From NCBI GenBank assembly GCA_026710795.1, contig JAPOQK010000013.1, positions 17,110 to 81,109 of the forward strand: DNA of 64,000 nt. The letters are read 5' to 3'. Source of the DNA: Candidatus Poribacteria bacterium. Its GTDB lineage: Bacteria; Poribacteria; WGA-4E; WGA-3G. A program made the position numbers and the translations under genes. This document shows positions 57,528 through 64,000 of this stretch, piece by piece; positions within the stretch are counted from its first letter, which is position 1, and each line of letters opens with the position of its first letter. The notes beneath the pieces were generated by a model. The model had not been told where the DNA came from. It made no database searches and saw nothing but the letters and a program-made list of their open reading frames with translations.

Positions 57528-57920
57528 ATGCACCAACAGAAGATACAAGGGATCGGTATAGACATTATTGAGATAGACCGTATTAGACAACTTTCTCAAC
57601 GCTGGGGAAGTAAGTTTGAACAGCGCGTCTATACACAACAAGAACTAAAATATTGTGGAAAAACAGCAACACGTTACGGGAGACTTGCCGCACGGTTCGC
57701 TGCGAAGGAAGCAACACTGAAAGCACTTGGCACTGGTTTAACGGTTGGAATGTATTGGCAGGATGTAGAAATTTGTGCTGAAATTTCTGGTAAACCATCT
57801 CTCGTGCTACACGGAAAAGTTAAGCAATACGCCTCGGAACTCGGGGTGATTAGTTCCTTTGTCAGTCTTTCACATGCTGAGGATTATGCTATCGCACAAG
57901 TAACACTATGTTCCACATAG
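57528..57920 (+). CDS. acpS: holo-[acyl-carrier-protein] synthase
   Basis: Transfers 4'-phosphopantetheine from CoA to acyl carrier protein. A 130-residue protein with the N-terminal GIGIDIIEIDRIRQL (metal Asp) and the signature RFAAKEATLKALGTG (metal Glu). SLSHAEDYAIAQV is the C-terminal strand. Probably the last gene of the ftsH-folP-acpS operon. Confidence 0.95.
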   Translation: MHQQKIQGIGIDIIEIDRIRQLSQRWGSKFEQRVYTQQELKYCGKTATRYGRLAARFAAKEATLKALGTGLTVGMYWQDVEICAEISGKPSLVLHGKVKQYASELGVISSFVSLSHAEDYAIAQVTLCST

Positions 57921-57982
57921 GATACTGCCACACTCCTACATAAACACAAACACAACACCCCAAATACATTTAGAATATCTAT

Positions 57983-58010
57983 TTGATTATCACTTTCATT
58001 GAAATACAAT
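57983..58010 (+). promoter_or_regulatory. candidate promoter of the PorV-like gene
   Basis: TTGATT, 16-base spacer, TACAAT at 58005-58010, 31 bases before the ATG at 58041. Confidence 0.4.
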
Positions 58011-58040
58011 TGCATACACTTGTCTTGGAGTAAATAAAAA

Positions 58041-59189
58041 ATGAATAGAAAAGTGAATCATCATTTCAAATGGACTTTTCCCATTCCATGTAAAAGTATA
58101 ATGTTGTTTCTTGGAATAATACATCTAATTATCTGTTTAACCATATCAACAGCCGCAGAGACACATACAACATCAGATGCAGACCGGTTTCTCAAACAAT
58201 TACATGGTGCTGATCATCGTGGAATGGGAGGTAGTTTTGCTGGTGTCACTGATGGTGCCAATGCGCTCGGTAACAACCCCGCAGGAATTATTTCTACAGA
58301 TGGTGATCGGTTTGTAATACACATGACCCGTTTACCACGGTCTATTGCTATTCTTTCAAAACAGAATTTTGATAAAGACTACGAGGATTTTAGTCGTTTT
58401 GAACAACAGGCTTCTGGGATTGAAACACTCAATTGGGTATTTCCAATAGGAAAGTTTGGAACGATTGGTACCGCATTATCCATAGCACATGAAGGTAGTT
58501 TTCGACGTGTAAATCATGAAGGAAAAGCTCTCAACAATTTTCCTGAAAATAATCTTGCTTTTGGTTTCGGGTACGGTATCAGTTTTTTCAGAAACACATC
58601 AGTTGGATTTGATGCAAAGTGGTTACGTTCTAAGATGACCGATACAATTGGTAAAGAACATATTGGTCGTGGTTATGCATACAATTTTGGACTTATACAA
58701 CAATTTGGTAAGACTATACAAACTGGTGTTGTCATCCGAAATTTAAGCAATGGATTGTCGTTCGTAGATCCCATCATTCCAAATAAAATAAACCGTGAAG
58801 TTATTGCCGGTTTTGCATATCAACGGGATTTTTCAAAAACTATGATACGTCTCGGTTTGGATGTGCATCCACCATTTACCGATGGAATCCAGACAAACTT
58901 TGGTATTGAAATATGGTACAACAAACGTATAGGTGGTAGAATCGGGTACCTCAGGGATACCGAAAAACGTTATGCTTCCGTTTATCTATTGGAAGATACG
59001 GATTTTGAAATGGAAGAACGAATTTGGAAAGCGGAAGGTCTCTGTTTAGGAATGGGTGTACAGTTTGGAAACATTACATTTAATGCTGCCTACACACCAC
59101 AGTTTACCCCAACTGTGGATGTAGATGAACGAATACACATTGTTCAGGGCACTTCAGTCTACACTTTTTCAATTGGACAAGAATTTTAG
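58041..59189 (+). CDS. PorV/UPF0164-like outer-membrane beta-barrel
   Basis: A 382-residue protein with an N-terminal signal or anchor (~18-40, LGIIHLIICLTISTAAET). The opening RGMGGSFAGVTDGANALGNN, then PAG, is characteristic of PorV/UPF0164-type and FadL-like barrels. Repeated amphipathic strands follow, and it ends TFSIGQEF with C-terminal Phe. Function, secretion-system component or porin, is undetermined. TTGGAG lies shortly before the start. Confidence 0.8.
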   Translation: MNRKVNHHFKWTFPIPCKSIMLFLGIIHLIICLTISTAAETHTTSDADRFLKQLHGADHRGMGGSFAGVTDGANALGNNPAGIISTDGDRFVIHMTRLPRSIAILSKQNFDKDYEDFSRFEQQASGIETLNWVFPIGKFGTIGTALSIAHEGSFRRVNHEGKALNNFPENNLAFGFGYGISFFRNTSVGFDAKWLRSKMTDTIGKEHIGRGYAYNFGLIQQFGKTIQTGVVIRNLSNGLSFVDPIIPNKINREVIAGFAYQRDFSKTMIRLGLDVHPPFTDGIQTNFGIEIWYNKRIGGRIGYLRDTEKRYASVYLLEDTDFEMEERIWKAEGLCLGMGVQFGNITFNAAYTPQFTPTVDVDERIHIVQGTSVYTFSIGQEF

Positions 59190-59313
59190 ACGTTTAGGAT
59201 GTATTGATATTGATATTGATTCTTGAACGTATATTAAAATAACGAACTCAATTGATGACATATAGGTCATTTACAAGTATAGTATAGAATCACGTCAGAT
59301 ATTAACGTAAATT

Positions 59314-59916
59314 ATGTCAGGAGAATACCAGACCATAAGTGGAATCGCGTCTGCTAAACATGTAGTGAAGAAATCTCGGTTTTATGGCGAGGCAACTGCA
59401 ATACAAAACCGTGACGAGGCTAAAACCTTTGTAGCTGATATAGAAGGTCGTATACGTCAAGCAACCCATTACTGTTATGCTTATAGTCTCGGTCAAGGTG
59501 ATGCTAAAATGGAATATGTTACTGATGCGGGTGAACCGAAAAATTCCGCTGGTCCTCCCATTCTTGCTGCGATTCACGCAACTGGATTATCGAATACAAT
59601 TATTGTTGTCGCAAGATATTATGGGGGAATAAACCTTGGAATCGGTGGTCTGATTCGAGCTTATGGCTCATGTGCACGATTAAGTCTCGAAAACGCTAAC
59701 ATCGTAAATCTGAATTACTATCAAGACTTAAATATAAAGACATCTTATAATCACATAGGAACAGTTGTCACCTTATGTAAACGTTTAGGTGGTCAAATAA
59801 TTAACATCGAATATGACCCTAATCCGAATATCGCTATTCGGATTAAACAAACAGAATTAGAAACTTTTCAAGAACGAATTCAAAACATTGGAACTACATC
59901 AACAAGTTTAAAGTGA
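59314..59916 (+). CDS. YigZ/Impact-family protein (UPF0029)
   Basis: A 200-residue protein with the Impact N-terminal domain (~5-115). Signatures are KKSRFYGEATAIQNRDEA, ATHYCYAYSLG, DAGEPKNSAGPPILAAI and VVARYYGGINLGIGGLIRAY. The C-terminal ~70 residues are the DUF1949-like part. Possibly RNA- or ribosome-related regulation; exact role unknown even for E. coli YigZ. No strong ribosome site. The GcvH-like gene follows after 26 bases. Confidence 0.92.
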   Translation: MSGEYQTISGIASAKHVVKKSRFYGEATAIQNRDEAKTFVADIEGRIRQATHYCYAYSLGQGDAKMEYVTDAGEPKNSAGPPILAAIHATGLSNTIIVVARYYGGINLGIGGLIRAYGSCARLSLENANIVNLNYYQDLNIKTSYNHIGTVVTLCKRLGGQIINIEYDPNPNIAIRIKQTELETFQERIQNIGTTSTSLK

Positions 59917-59942
59917 GTTTATAATTTTCGGAGGAATACACT

Positions 59943-60374
59943 TTGAGCACAGTGAAATATACAACTACACATGAATGGATTGAAGTTGATGACACAGAAG
60001 GAACTATTGGGATAACAGAACGCGCACAACACATATACGGAGAGATTATCTATATAGACATCTCTCCTGAACAAGAATGTGAACAGGGTGAAATTATTGG
60101 TAGGATAGAAACCGAAACCGGTGGAAACTTTTACCTGTATGCCCCAGTTGCTGGTGAAATATACGAAGTAAACCCAGCCTTAGAGGACAGTATAGAAGTC
60201 GTTAATAGTATACCTGAAGGAGACGGTTGGATCTGCAAGATATATATAGATAATCCAAACGAGCTTGGGTCGTTATTGACACTTGAGGACTATGAAGATT
60301 ACGAGGAAGATGAACTTGATGAAGGAGAGTATTTACCTGAAACCGACTTTTATGAAGATATAGATGATTATTGA
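59943..60374 (+). CDS. GcvH-like protein lacking the lipoyl lysine
   Basis: A 143-residue H-protein homologue. The start is TTG with GGAGG 8 bases upstream. The fold is recognisable from YTTTHEWIEVDD, IGITERAQHIYGEIIYIDI and YAPVAGEIYEVN. In glycine cleavage H protein the lipoylated Lys lies six residues before this Tyr in SVKAASDIY; here the loop reads RIETETGGNFYLYAP and has no Lys, so it cannot carry lipoate. A ~30-residue Asp/Glu/Tyr-rich tail is added. No gcvT or gcvP is nearby. The function is therefore not that of a standard H protein. Confidence 0.82.
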   Translation: MSTVKYTTTHEWIEVDDTEGTIGITERAQHIYGEIIYIDISPEQECEQGEIIGRIETETGGNFYLYAPVAGEIYEVNPALEDSIEVVNSIPEGDGWICKIYIDNPNELGSLLTLEDYEDYEEDELDEGEYLPETDFYEDIDDY

Positions 60375-61300
60375 TCACTATTGGAGGTAATAAAAATTCG
60401 TCGTAAAAGACGAAGTTTAGGAACAGGAATTACTGCTTCTACATTATAACCCAAATCATTTAGCGGTTGACTTAGGTCTCTGATATCTATATAACCGGCT
60501 TTCGGGGCACAGGTTCTTAGATTGGAAAGTATCTCTGTTGTTGCGACAGTATCTTTAACAAGACTAATACCGTAGGGTAAATCTGTAGCAACAGCATCGA
60601 ATCTTCCGCTAATTTCTCTGGCATCTTTTAATTCAACATCCGCCTTTAACTTGTAATGCTGTAAGTTCTTTGTTGTAGCACCAATCATGCGTGGATTGTT
60701 ATCATAACCGGTTGCACAAATTCCATAATGAGCAGCCGACATCACAATCGTACCGGTGCCACAACAAGGGTCAAGTAGGTGTTCACCGGGAGAAGCAACA
60801 AGATTGACCAATGCAAGTGCTAACCTTGACGGAAGTGAACTTGATGTTACATAGGGTCGTTGATTGAAGGCGTTCCATATTCCATCGGATTCTGACAGTA
60901 GACGACCAAACCATATTTTTTCGGAGGTAATAATTGTCATAAAAACAACCCGCGGAGAGGACAAATTCGGTTTACCACCGATAACACTTCCGATCTGCCG
61001 TGCCAACACCATTGAGTCAAGACTTAAACTTCTCGGTTTTTTTACAACTGATACCCGGAAGCCATCCGCATATAACTCCGCTGAACGGATGTTTGCACAG
61101 AGTTCTTTGACACTTGCGGCTTCAAAAAGTATTTCGGTACAACTTTTTAGGTAAGCACCACGACGAGTATCAACGCATGTATTGGAAATCGTAATTCCGT
61201 GTTCATCTGGGGCAGAACCCGTCAATGCTATAGATTCTGCTGAGGCAAGTTCGTTTAGTTGAAATGGAATTGCAACAAGGTATATATATTGTTGTGTCAT
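60368..61300 (-). CDS. TRM11/THUMP-type RNA guanine methyltransferase
   Basis: A 310-residue SAM-dependent methyltransferase. The SAM motif LDPCCGTGTIVMSAAHYG and the catalytic ATDLPYG (a DPPY-like motif) are those of the Trm11/TrmG10 N2-guanine family. The N-terminal ~150 residues take the place of a THUMP-like RNA-binding part. Its 3' end overlaps the convergent GcvH-like gene by 7 bases. The target is probably tRNA, by family. Confidence 0.83.
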   Translation of the reverse strand: MTQQYIYLVAIPFQLNELASAESIALTGSAPDEHGITISNTCVDTRRGAYLKSCTEILFEAASVKELCANIRSAELYADGFRVSVVKKPRSLSLDSMVLARQIGSVIGGKPNLSSPRVVFMTIITSEKIWFGRLLSESDGIWNAFNQRPYVTSSSLPSRLALALVNLVASPGEHLLDPCCGTGTIVMSAAHYGICATGYDNNPRMIGATTKNLQHYKLKADVELKDAREISGRFDAVATDLPYGISLVKDTVATTEILSNLRTCAPKAGYIDIRDLSQPLNDLGYNVEAVIPVPKLRLLRRIFITSNSDQ

Positions 61301-61354
61301 CTGCTTAATCTAAAGAAATAAATGGAAGGTGCGGTTCCATAACTACAAGATGTG

Positions 61355-61383
61355 TTGCTATATACTATAAGATTCACTATAAT
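61355..61383 (+). promoter_or_regulatory. candidate mqnD promoter
   Basis: TTGCTA at 61355-61360, 17-base spacer, perfect TATAAT at 61378-61383, 44 bases before the ATG at 61427. Confidence 0.55.
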
Positions 61384-61426
61384 ACCACATACAAACGGAA
61401 AAGACAATGTATGAAAGGATACAGGA

Positions 61427-62263
61427 ATGTCAGAAACAGAGAAAATTAGGATCGGACACAGTCCAGATTCAGATGATGCGTTCATGTTCTATGCACTCGC
61501 TAAAGATGTAATTAAGACTGAACCTTATGAAATAGTCCATGTTATAGAAGACATTGAATCTCTAAATAAAAGGGCATTGAATGCAGAACTTGAAGTAACT
61601 GCAATTTCAGTTCACGCATACGCCTATGTTGCAAAAGATTACGCACTTATGCCTTGCGGGGCAAGCATTGGGGATAATTACGGACCTCTCGTCGTATCTA
61701 AAGAACCAATAGATGACATAACGGGTAAACGTATCGCAATTCCCGGTGAAATGACTACCGCATACCTAACTATGAAGCTTTACAACGCAGACGTTGAAAC
61801 AGAAACATACCAATTTGATCAGATAATTGAGGCAGTGCAGAACGGTAAAGTTGATGCAGGACTCATCATCCACGAAGGACAACTCACTTATGCGCATGAA
61901 GGACTTCACAAAATCATTGATTTAGGAGAATGGTGGTATGAAGTTACTGGATTGCCATTGCCTCTCGGAGCAAATGTAATAAGACGAAACCTTGGTACTG
62001 AGAAAATACGGGATATTACATCACTACTCAAACAGAGTATACAGTATTCACTTGACCACCGTGAACTTGGTCTTGAATATGCAATGACTTACGCACGCGA
62101 TATGGAAACGGACCTTGCTGACAAATTCGTTGGGATGTATGTGAATGACTATACGTTAGATTATGGAGATAACGGAAGAACGGCAGTACAGGAACTGCTC
62201 AATCGGGGACATGAAGCGGGAGTAATCGCACATAAAGTAGATGCTGATTTTGTCGATATTTAA
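61427..62263 (+). CDS. mqnD: 1,4-dihydroxy-6-naphthoate synthase (futalosine pathway)
   Basis: A 278-residue MqnD-family protein, related in fold to periplasmic binding proteins but without a signal peptide. It opens IGHSPDSDDAFMFYALA, has ALMPCGASIGDNYGPLVVS, and VDAGLIIHEGQLTY with the key His region, then GLPLPLGANVIRR. It makes dihydroxynaphthoate in futalosine-type menaquinone synthesis; a sugar-sulfonate-type binding-protein relative is a lesser alternative. Other mqn genes are not in view. Confidence 0.82.
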   Translation: MSETEKIRIGHSPDSDDAFMFYALAKDVIKTEPYEIVHVIEDIESLNKRALNAELEVTAISVHAYAYVAKDYALMPCGASIGDNYGPLVVSKEPIDDITGKRIAIPGEMTTAYLTMKLYNADVETETYQFDQIIEAVQNGKVDAGLIIHEGQLTYAHEGLHKIIDLGEWWYEVTGLPLPLGANVIRRNLGTEKIRDITSLLKQSIQYSLDHRELGLEYAMTYARDMETDLADKFVGMYVNDYTLDYGDNGRTAVQELLNRGHEAGVIAHKVDADFVDI

Positions 62264-62317
62264 AAGGCAAGTTTTATTCGGACGAAATGAATCAATTCAA
62301 CACACTAAGGTCCTGCT

Positions 62318-62548
62318 ATGGACACCAAACGCCGTAGATGTTTTCAGTTAGAAGACCAAGAAGGGAATATACTTGCATCAGGTATTATCTATGATGAGGG
62401 TAATGTGCAGGTATTGTGGCGAGTAGATTGCGGTTACACAGCAGAACAGTATTCATCTCTCAATCCTATTTTAGATCTTATGCCAGGGATCGTGCTACTT
62501 CGCTTAACTGACACAGATACTAACGAAGCCTGCGATCAGCCAACTTGA
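62318..62548 (+). CDS. small hypothetical protein
   Basis: A 76-residue protein. The N-terminus is basic (MDTKRRRCF), followed by a short beta-rich pattern (LEDQEGNILASGIIYDEGNV, VLWRVDCGYTAEQYSS). It starts 54 bases after mqnD and overlaps the convergent propeller gene by 29 bases. Not recognised; likely real because its composition resembles its neighbours. Confidence 0.5.
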   Translation: MDTKRRRCFQLEDQEGNILASGIIYDEGNVQVLWRVDCGYTAEQYSSLNPILDLMPGIVLLRLTDTDTNEACDQPT

Positions 62549-63392
62549 TTATTTCACCATTTTCTTGTGCAATATACATATAACCGAGACCATCTAATGT
62601 CACGCCTTCCTGATCATCCCCAGGCAAGAGATAATGATGGGTTAAATTACCATCACGTTTGAGTTCAACCAGTAGGTTTGTTGTATCACTAATCAACACC
62701 AGAGAATCGCTTTGAGTATCATAGGCAAGTCCAGATATATCTATGAAATTCATCTTATGGTAACGGACAATAGTTCCTTCCGCTTTTTCTGCAACTGAAC
62801 TGTTTAAGGGCACCTCCACCTCACATACTATAGAAGGCTCATCATTTGGTTTGAGACTAAAAGTTTGATTACCTATCCAGAAAGTCCCACCCTCCACATG
62901 TAAAGGGTCTGGAACAAATGCAATCGCTTCCACTCCCATTCCACCCTTTTCCAATAGTGTTTTCCCATCAAATGTACGGTTGATTTTAAACTCTCTACTT
63001 ATAATGAGTGTTTCAGGACTAATTTCCAAAATCGTTTCATCACCCTCAACAACAGCATATAGCCAACCTGTTACAGGATTAGTCGTAATACCCTCAAGGT
63101 CCCGACCTTGGAGATCCTTATTTTTTATACTCACACCGTCTGAGGTGATTTCATGCAGAATTCCTCCGTCATCTACAACAAACAGAGTTTTTCTCAATGG
63201 GTGATAAGTTATACCGGAAGGTTCAGCAATAGACGCTTTGCTAATATTCCCTATCCAAGTATAAGGTAGTTCAATTGGTCTTAATGCTGCCCTCTTATCA
63301 CGCTCTGACTCCTCCATTCTCATAAGAAAATAGAATATTAATGCGCTTATTGCCAAAAAACTTAATAAGACTATTGTCTTGTAATATCGCAC
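62520..63392 (-). CDS. SdiA-regulated/YjiK-like beta-propeller, membrane anchored
   Basis: A 290-residue protein with one N-terminal transmembrane or signal segment (~6-24), then a propeller with blades such as PSGITYHPLRKTLFVVDDGG, DLEGITTNPVTGWLYAVVEG, ISGLAYDTQSDSLVLISDTT and QEGVTLDGLGYMYIAQENG. This matches the SdiA-regulated domain. Likely periplasmic with calcium- or ligand-binding blades; the biochemical function is unknown. Confidence 0.82.
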   Translation of the reverse strand: MRYYKTIVLLSFLAISALIFYFLMRMEESERDKRAALRPIELPYTWIGNISKASIAEPSGITYHPLRKTLFVVDDGGILHEITSDGVSIKNKDLQGRDLEGITTNPVTGWLYAVVEGDETILEISPETLIISREFKINRTFDGKTLLEKGGMGVEAIAFVPDPLHVEGGTFWIGNQTFSLKPNDEPSIVCEVEVPLNSSVAEKAEGTIVRYHKMNFIDISGLAYDTQSDSLVLISDTTNLLVELKRDGNLTHHYLLPGDDQEGVTLDGLGYMYIAQENGEIIKLADRRLR

Positions 63393-64000
63393 TGTACATC
63401 CTCAGACTTATCTTAGAAGATCTGTCAAAATTGATGTCTCGTATTCAATCGTGTTAAGATGTCATTTCAATAACAGACATCTGCTGCTCATAGAAAACTA
63501 ACATATTATTATTGACTTGTCAAGTGCAAAATTTCCTTCCCAACCCCAACAATACGTGTTATTATACTACCACTATGAAAAATAAAAAACCCATAGGTGT
63601 CAACTGACAGGGTTATTTATAGTGAAATTTAGAATTAATGGGACATATTGAGATGTCCGAGGGAACTCCGATTCCCGACTACCAGTCAACCCACCAAAAA
63701 CCCTCTTCTCTTATCCCGGGAAATGCCTTAATGGCATTCATACCCGCCGAATACCATACGGGGAATGCCTTAATGGCATTCATACCGTTGATTTGGCGTA
63801 TTCGGCGTTGATTTGGGGGAACGCCAACAGGCGTTCATACCGTTGATTTCTTGATTTGTAAATCCTATAATCCCGGGGAATGCCTTAATGGCATTCATAC
63901 CGTTGATTTGGTAAATCCTGGTTCAGATATTTCCCTCTTCCTTCAGCGTCCTCTGCGCCTTCAGCGATTCAGACAATCCCACAATTCTGACAACTAAAAA
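63393..64000. other. 608-bp gene-free window end
   Basis: From 63715 dominated by palindromic modules; before that AT-rich sequence without a supported gene. The last ~70 bases (CTTCAGCGTCCTCTGCGCCT and neighbours) are non-coding to me. Confidence 0.55.
63715..63928. repeat. modular palindromic repeat cluster, copy 4
   Basis: Three near-identical GGAATGCCTTAATGGCATTC units, each followed by ATACC and mostly GTTGATTT, one GGAACGCCAACAGGCGTTC variant, the GCGTATTCGGCGTTGATTTG module and an AATCCTGGTTCAGAT end. Confidence 0.85.

Noticed and set aside
63715..63928. Possible CRISPR array because of repeated units
   Set aside because: Units are palindromes with irregular, partly repeated spacers and no cas gene; they match the intergenic modules elsewhere.

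Overview
This is a bacterial chromosome segment, AT-rich by eye, with Shine-Dalgarno sites, TTGACA/TATAAT-type promoters and TAA/TAG/TGA all used as stops. Outer-membrane beta-barrels, lipoproteins and the BatCD pair point to a diderm. Sugar-phosphate isomerase-like TIM barrels, an enolase-superfamily enzyme, Gfo/Idh/MocA, a sulfatase, a PmoA/DUF6807 protein, LamG and CBM-like secreted proteins suggest a polysaccharide or sugar-acid degrader. The mixture recalls uncultured lineages such as Poribacteria; that placement is inference. No tRNA, rRNA, CRISPR array or intact transposase gene was recognised.

Layout. 1-7,026: housekeeping genes on the minus strand (ilvD cut by the edge, a lipoprotein, hppA, folC, a small membrane protein, glyA). 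7,198-14,238: a PQQ/TolB-type propeller lipoprotein, an iron alcohol dehydrogenase, comEC and a membrane-anchored hypothetical. 14,579-18,763: one continuous frame encoding an ECF sigma factor, an FtsZ GTPase and a DNA polymerase III alpha subunit cut short after the fingers; its 3' end lies in a MITE-like element. 19,474-24,277: a minus-strand sugar cluster (XylH-like permease, TatD, SDR, MR/MLE enzyme, TIM barrel). 25,219-31,963: sulfatase, PaaK/CapK-like ligase, a GlmU-like/DUF89 fusion, a small hypothetical and a secreted LamG protein.

32,184-35,519 encodes an AlbA_2/Schlafen plus HATPase_c_4 module fused to an Argonaute MID-PIWI with an apparently inactive PIWI site, standing alone like a single-gene defence system. 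35,846-40,475 holds sugar isomerase/oxidoreductase genes and a MutL-type ATPase. 40,517-46,392 has two paralogous exported proteins, batC-batD, a CopD-like protein and a lipoprotein. 46,660-51,183 is an operon of a DUF6807 protein and a BMP-type (nucleoside/sugar) ABC transporter lacking its binding protein. 52,094-53,137 encodes an exported beta-barrel with two in-frame UGA codons (U-G-A-U) followed by a SECIS-like hairpin, a selenoprotein candidate. 53,266-63,392 contains a CBM protein, ftsH-folP-acpS, a PorV-like barrel, an Impact-family protein, a GcvH-like protein lacking the lipoyl lysine, an RNA methyltransferase, mqnD and a propeller protein.

Cross-cutting features. Four otherwise different exported proteins end in KLTTxWxxxK, a possible C-terminal sorting tag. 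Intergenic spaces hold at least two dispersed repeat families: a ~110-155 bp repeat (three copies) and modular palindromes built on GTAGGAGCGACC and GAATGCC-TTAAT-GGCATTC.
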